Shown: positions 58,292 to 64,000 of the stretch, in pieces | Layout: each line of letters begins with the position of its first letter | Position numbering within the stretch: position 1 is the first letter of the stretch | NCBI GenBank assembly: GCA_018894105.1 | Contig: CM032133.1 | Location: 8,632,501-8,696,500, forward strand | From: Jacaranda mimosifolia | Lineage: Eukaryota > Streptophyta > Magnoliopsida > Lamiales > Bignoniaceae | Direction: 5' to 3' | DNA length: 64,000 nucleotides | Notes under the pieces: generated by a model | Told to the model about the DNA's origin: nothing | The model's database searches: none | The model's input: only the letters and a program-made list of their open reading frames with translations | Translations under genes and position numbers: made by a program

Positions 58292-59226
58292 ATAAATATA
58301 TATATATATACATAGTTCCATCCCAACTTTTTAACCCAAGATTTGATTATTGAAGTTCCGAAATCACAAGCCAAGTACATAGGTGCAATCATTACATTGA
58401 GAAGGCGATACTATCCCTTTACTGTCGTAGCGTTGCTGCCGCCCCCAGGAAAGACCAACACTACCACCAAAAGACGCCTATCAACGAGAGTTGTCTAATG
58501 CCTACCTCAATTGCTGGTTCTGCTGCCGCCCGTCGCCGTGAAGATTTTGATAAAATCTACCTTCGCTGCCGCGCCAAACTCCCATGCAAGGGTACCAATA
58601 CATTCCTCAAGCTGAGAGCTTCCAGAAATGCTACCCATAAGTGTGTTCTCGTCGTGCTCCACTGTCGCCCATCTCCCAACGCCACGGTCAGTTTTCAATT
58701 TTCGTTTCTTAGTGGTCCGCCGCTGAAACGCCATGCATATGGTTCCAGGATGCTGCTGGAGACCAGGGGAAGGAAATGGTTGGTTTAGTTTTGGGAAATG
58801 AGGGTTGACAGAGGAAATCGTTAGGTAAAGGGGAAGAGGGTGAGCGGTGATGAAGGAAGAAGAATTAGGGAGGGAAATAAAAATTAGGTTATTTATAGGG
58901 GTATCTTTTAGAATTCTAAATTGGCCCTCAAAACTTTACATAATCATTCAATTGAGTCCCTCCAGTTTATAAAAGTAGGACCTTGACCCAGTTGACATGA
59001 AAACTTCCATGCAAACCTCCAAAATTTCAATTATGGTCAATTAAGTCCTGTTTAGTAGCGATTGACCCCCGAACTTCTAAAATTCTTGGAAATTGAGTTT
59101 TCCTTATTTACGAATTGACCCCCAACATTTCAATAAAATAATAAAATAAAAATAACAACTAAAATTCATCAAATTTAAAATAATGAAAATTAAATTCTAC
59201 CAACCCTATGATTTCGGGGTGTTACA
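58292..59226 (-). repeat. Ty3/gypsy LTR R8, 5' third
   Basis: The 5' part of a reverse LTR that ends TTTCGGGGTGTTACA on the plus strand. It contains the GC-rich leader (about 58420-58780), a TATA-like CTATAAATAACC complement near 58888-58897 and the U3 side. It resembles R2 more than R3 or R5, so it is probably not the rest of R5. The frames 58498-58788 and 58507-58734 are in the GC-rich leader and are not conserved in other LTRs. Confidence 0.75.
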
Positions 59227-60349
59227 TATCTATTATCATATTTTTATCTCAGTAAATAGGTTTATAATTTTAAAAATATTTTACAAATACCATATTAAGT
59301 ATTTTTATCAAAATTCTATCTTATAATTTTAATTTATCATAAGATTAATAGATAAATATTTTATTCATTTTATATGTAAATTTTGTTATTCCACAAAAAA
59401 TTGTTTTGCATTTTATTTCCACATTATTTGTAGTGCAATTCTATACTTTTGGTTGTAGGATCTCTTTCCTCAATTAGCATAATATAATAATATATTTTTT
59501 AATTAATTTAAAGTTTATTTCATAGAAAAATTTTAATATTTTTTTGAAAATATATTTTTATATTATTTTTATTTTAAATTAATTAGATAATTTTCTAATA
59601 TATTTAAATATTTTATCAATGTTATTACTTTATTATTTTCTCAATATTTATTTAAAATTAAAGTTCTTATGACCAACTTAGGATTGTAATTTTTATATTA
59701 TTTAAAAATATCAACATGCAGTACTTTTTTATTTCAATTAATTGAATCTTTACTTATTATAATATTTTTATAAGAAAATTATTTTATTTCTCTTCAATAA
59801 ATAAATTATCTCTAAAAAATTATGTATATATAGGTAAAAATCAAAATTTCATTGCTAAGTAAATATTTTTCACAGTTGATATATTTCATATTTATTAACT
59901 TTGATAATATTAACTATAAAAAATGAAATGGATATGTGAAGTAATGAAATTATCTAATAAATATCAACTTATTTTTTCATTTAAAGAGTTAGATTTTTTT
60001 TTAATTTAATTATACATTTTTATCCAAAAAAAAGTAGTTGATAACTAAGTTATTTCAAAGCAATAACCAACTTTTCATACGTAATAAATTCTTTTATATT
60101 TATACAAATATAATCACTTTAATTTTAGTTAAAGTAGTACAATACTCAATTATTTCTAGTAAAAAAAAATATTAAATAAATAAAAAGATTCAATCATTTG
60201 ATCAATTAAATTCTTTTATTTCTTAATTAAATAATTACTTTCTAGACAATTTAGAATTTATATATATATACACACACATATAACTTTTATATAGTTTGTA
60301 TTAAATATACTTCAAAAGTAAAATTAAAATACTTAACAATCATAGTTAT
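59227..60349 (+). mobile_element. Helitron-like copy D, segment 1
   Basis: AT-rich DNA that aligns with copy C from about 29815 and with the reverse complement of copy B. It begins TATCT, the position equivalent to 13453-13457 of copy A, immediately after LTR R8. The 5' part left of R8 is not found. It ends with GTTAT, the left TSD of R6. Confidence 0.55.
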
Positions 60350-63031
60350 TGTAATGCCCCCACTCAGGACAACACCTAAGCTGAGTTCTCACTCAGTTCA
60401 ATCTTAAATTGAACCTACAATTCAATAAATAGTCCATAATCAAATGTTTCAAGCTTATCAGAAATTGCAGTGGATTCCAAATTAAACAAACCTGTTATAA
60501 GACAACAAATTCAAACCTTAAATAATCTTGTAACATACAACACATATACTAAATACATGCCACAAAATCTCAAATCCAACTTATCAGAAGTAGTGAAATT
60601 TCAAACTTAACAGACTCGTCAACCTACTAAGCAAATGCCATGATTCACAATCTTACATAACAAAATATTTACATTCCTTAAGCCGACCACATCAACATGA
60701 TGTATATCATAGCGTCTTGAGTCCATGCTTAGCAACCAGATAATTTCCATATATACATTCAACACCTGATTTATTACAAAAAGTTCATGTCCTGCCTGGA
60801 GTCCAATCCTTCACTTAATCCTTGTCTGAGATAATCAAAGTAAACGAGGGTAAGTCCAAAGGACTTAGTGAGGGAAAAGAAAATGATAAGATGCGAAGGA
60901 AAACTATTGAGATACAATAATCAACTATAAAATTCGGTAATAAGAAAGATTTTTTTAATAGGAACAGAATTCGGTAATAAGCAAGAATTTTTAACATGAT
61001 CAATAGGGTACATGACATACATGATATCGAACTTAACAAACTATTGGTCATTCCGACCTTATTACTCCTGAATCAAATTGTAATTACAAGTACCGGTCAT
61101 CAGTATAGTATAAACAATATTTTCTTATTGCTCCATTACTTAAGCACTCAGCTCGGCGGGTAATAACTTGATCATATTGCATGGCCGGTCACATACTGGA
61201 TCCCGTCACTTATAGTTTGCTACCTCCAACTAGTTGTAAGTTAGGATAACAGATGGGTACTAGTCGTAAGACCTGTTTCCATTGGTCTATTCCACCCGAC
61301 CGTCTTCTGGACCTAACCTCTGGGCCCAAACCCCCTATGGCGTCCCTCTGGGTGAAAACCGCCCATGGCGTCCCATGGGTTGAAAAGATATAATGCCAAT
61401 AGATAAGAATTTAACCTTTCAAGCAATAACATGAACATTTCATAACTTTACCAGATTTGCCATTTACAAGGCAAAACATTTTCCAATAACGGCTGGCATG
61501 GTCTATTCCAATAAGCAAGGTACATAAACAATTTAAGAGAACTTTTTACATAAATAGGTCTAGTACTAAAATCCAGAGGTGCTAATGGGGATAAACTCAA
61601 GAGGGGCCCCTACTGGACAAGCACTGTCAACTAGTTTAACTCTTTGCTCTGTAACAGACTCAAGAGGAACCTCCTACTGGACATGCCTTGTCAACTAGTG
61701 TGACTCTTTGCTCTGTAACAGACTCAAGAGAAGCCTCCTACTGGACATGCACTATCAACTAGTGTGGCCCTTTGCTTTACCTGGCACATATTTTGCAGTA
61801 CTGACCGAACAAATATTTAAAAGAGTCAAGATTTTCAATGTTCAGTTGCCAACGGGGCAAAATAATTTAACAAATTTTCCAACAAGGCGATCAACAATGT
61901 GCTTGAACGAACAACATGTTTATAAGAACTAACAATTATCAAAGAAATTCACAAAGTTCGATTGAAAAATAGTTATTTTCAAGATAATACCAAGTAGTTT
62001 CAAATTCAGGAGAACCTCATAGGGTTCGTTAATCCAGCAACATTAATCAAGACAGATATCAAATCAGTAGAACCTAACGGGCTCGACGCTAGATACGAAA
62101 TAAGCTCATACATACGATAACCAATTGGTAGATCCCTCACTGGGGTAACAATAATAAACAGAATACGATAATCAAATCAATATCAACCCACACAAGGGCT
62201 TATCAATAAAATCGATAGGTACAAGAGTGTTAGATTGGCAGATCATCACCTTAAAAGTCTCAGAAAGGAACCTTAATCGGCAATCTACTGATCTGTGGGA
62301 CCTACTCCTTCGTCACCTAGCAAAGGAATAAGTTCACAATCAAATCTTTTGAATCTTAACCATAAACATAACGAATGTCATTATCAAACTTAAGGGTATC
62401 CCAACATAGCCCTGATAATTCTTAGATGTTTAAGCAGTCCATGACCTTGTTTCCCAATTGATTTAAAGTTCAGAATACATAACTTAAATCCAATATTGAT
62501 TATGATTTCTCAATCATAATTCTTAATGCACTTAAATATCCTTATCACATTCCTCAATTACTCTAATTGTTCAGTCATAATTCTCAATTTTCATGTTACA
62601 CTCAAATGTTCAAGGTAATCACGCATCATAGTCCTTAACTCGATAAGTCGATAAACTGGTTGTTAACATCTTTTTTAAAGCCTCAACAACAATCTAATAA
62701 TTTATCCGAGTCAATTAAATTCAACACTATATTAATTACAAGATTAATCTATAACCTTAGACTAAATCATTGTTTAACATTCTTAGTTTAGATCACAATC
62801 AACTTCATCCGAAAATCCAATTATATTCGACAATTCAATCAAATCAAAATTTGATTATTGAAATTTACCCAAACTGGGTCGGATCGAGACCCAAGTTCAA
62901 GCTGAAAATAGCCTAGACGAGTCCGGGATCAAAATCTGCACAAACTGCCACAAGCCGCCGCCAGCCGATCAATCAATATCGTAATTTCTAAATCCATATT
63001 TTTAAAAATACCGAATTTTAGGGATGTTACA
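60350..63031 (-). mobile_element. Ty3/gypsy solo LTR R6
   Basis: Reverse solo LTR of 2682 bp, TGTAATGCCCCC to AGGGATGTTACA. The flanks GTTAT (60345-60349) and ATTAT (63032-63036) are a TSD with one mismatch. It carries the palindrome at about 60852-60868, the GC-rich subfamily block at about 61130-61380 and a minisatellite at 61575-61770. The GC-rich leader is short here (about 62870-62970). The frame 61708-61932 is a repeat product. Confidence 0.85.
61575..61770 (-). repeat. LTR minisatellite in R6
   Basis: Three units of about 62-63 bp with the core CTCTTTGCTCTGTAACAGAC and CCTACTGGACATGC. Again a unit not shared with other LTRs. Confidence 0.85.
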
Positions 63032-63166
63032 ATTATCTCTTAATACCATGACTTATTAAAAAATTTTACAACTTATTTGTTGCTTATGAAAGAGATAAAT
63101 AAATATTTATGTAAAATATCAAATAATCACTTCTTTATTAAAGAGTTAAGAGATTGAGAAATGAAT
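63032..63166 (+). mobile_element. Helitron-like copy D, segment 2
   Basis: Continuation of copy D between R6 and R7. It aligns with the reverse complement of about 14836-14960 of copy B (shared TCACTTCTTT and AGAGTTA motifs). Confidence 0.55.
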
Positions 63167-64000
63167 TGTAGCACCCCCTCTCGGGACAGCACCTAAGCTC
63201 TAGCACTATCAATCTTAAATACAGTACAAATAATAACTAGAAAACCTGCAATTTAACCATCTCAAAGGTAAAACAGTCACACTAATCCAAAAGATCATTC
63301 CATAGAGCATAATATATACAACCCAAGTCTCAGAATCCAACTCATTGAAAATTAATTCATTTATCCCAAAAGATCACTTCATAACATAAAATACGTACCT
63401 ATCCAGTATCTTAAGTTTCATACAACATTCTCATAACACTTTTCAAGCAGTTGTCTTGCTCAGGTGACTTATATGAACAACAATAGCACCCTATCTAATA
63501 CAAAATCACTATTGTCCAAAAGATGTCTCTGCTTCTCAATTTGACTTGTCTGAAGACAATTAATATCAAAGGGGTGAGTCCTAAGGACTTAGAGAGGGAA
63601 AAGAAAATGACCGGACTTAAAATGAAAGTTAATGGGCTACAACTATCGATGAACAACTTAATAACCACGAGAAGGAAAATAATAGACAACAATAAAAGAC
63701 AGTTTGATAACAATAAAAGCTTCAACGTGAATCAACATTTTTCAAAGTACACATGATATCAACTATTTTAGACTATTGGTCATTCCATCCTTATTACTCC
63801 CAGATCAATGTATAGTTGCTAGTACCGGACGTTGGTATAGTATAAATAAGTTTTTTTTTACTTATCGCTCCATTGCTCGAGCACTCAGCTCGGCAGGTAA
63901 TAACTTTCTTTTATTGGCATGGTCAACCGCATGCCAGATCTCGCCACTCACAGTTCACTACCTCCAGCTCCCTTTTGAGTCAGGATCGTAGATGGGTACT
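63167..64000 (-). mobile_element. Ty3/gypsy LTR R7, cut by window end
   Basis: Reverse LTR starting TGTAGCACCCCCTCTCGGG. The palindrome is at about 63574-63590 and the GC-rich subfamily block starts at about 63860 (GCTCGAGCACTCAGCTCGGC). The rest lies beyond the window, so solo or full status is unknown. Confidence 0.8.

Overview
The window is AT-rich plant nuclear DNA, probably from a eudicot. Nearly every base I can assign belongs to a transposable element, and most elements sit inside other elements. I found no intact host gene, no rRNA and no bona fide tRNA gene. The plant assignment rests on Ty3/gypsy and Ty1/copia elements primed by initiator-Met tRNA, a BED-finger hAT transposase, a CACTA terminus and Helitron ends. 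The density and nesting suggest pericentromeric heterochromatin. The species cannot be named from the sequence.

One Ty3/gypsy family dominates, covering roughly 38 kb. Its LTRs are about 2.5-3.0 kb, begin TGTAACACCC and end near GCTACA or GTTACA. One element is complete but internally deleted (16507-23446, TSD ATTAT). One is a half element on the minus strand (LTR 50512-52153, PBS 50496-50508, gag-protease 30776-33554). The rest are solo or truncated LTRs on both strands.

The oldest recognisable layer is a low-complexity, ORF-free family that I interpret as non-autonomous Helitrons. Copies A (1-13709) and B (13710-26628) lie head to tail on the minus strand. C (29556-30775) and D (59227-63166) lie on the plus strand. 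Copies without an insertion act as internal empty-site controls for copies that have one.

Layout: A holds solo LTR F1 (724-3782) and LTR R1 (3870-12697). R1 holds F2 (6323-12340), and F2 holds R2 (7762-10736). B holds the complete gypsy element and solo LTR F5 (23464-26370), and solo LTR R3 (26631-29324) sits on B's end. After C come the gypsy gag-protease remains. Their leader is split by a hAT element (33727-50467) that carries a decayed transposase gene (46986-49304) and is itself interrupted by a decayed minus-strand copia element (35623 to about 45047) plus an inverted copia LTR fragment (to about 46563). Beyond the 5' LTR R4 come a CACTA terminus with a GC-rich repeat block and a tRNA-like sequence (52154-53880), a scrambled LTR cluster (53881-59226), and copy D with solo LTR R6 (60350-63031) and R7 (63167 to the window end).

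The genes do not form a working pathway; all coding remnants are broken. The observations most worth following are: three gypsy insertions at adjacent sites within a 17-bp Helitron window; a hypervariable minisatellite slot in the LTR; a conserved short palindrome with a compensatory change; a coiled-coil reading frame upstream of gag; and a solo LTR with mismatched flanks spanning a 1.39-kb deletion.
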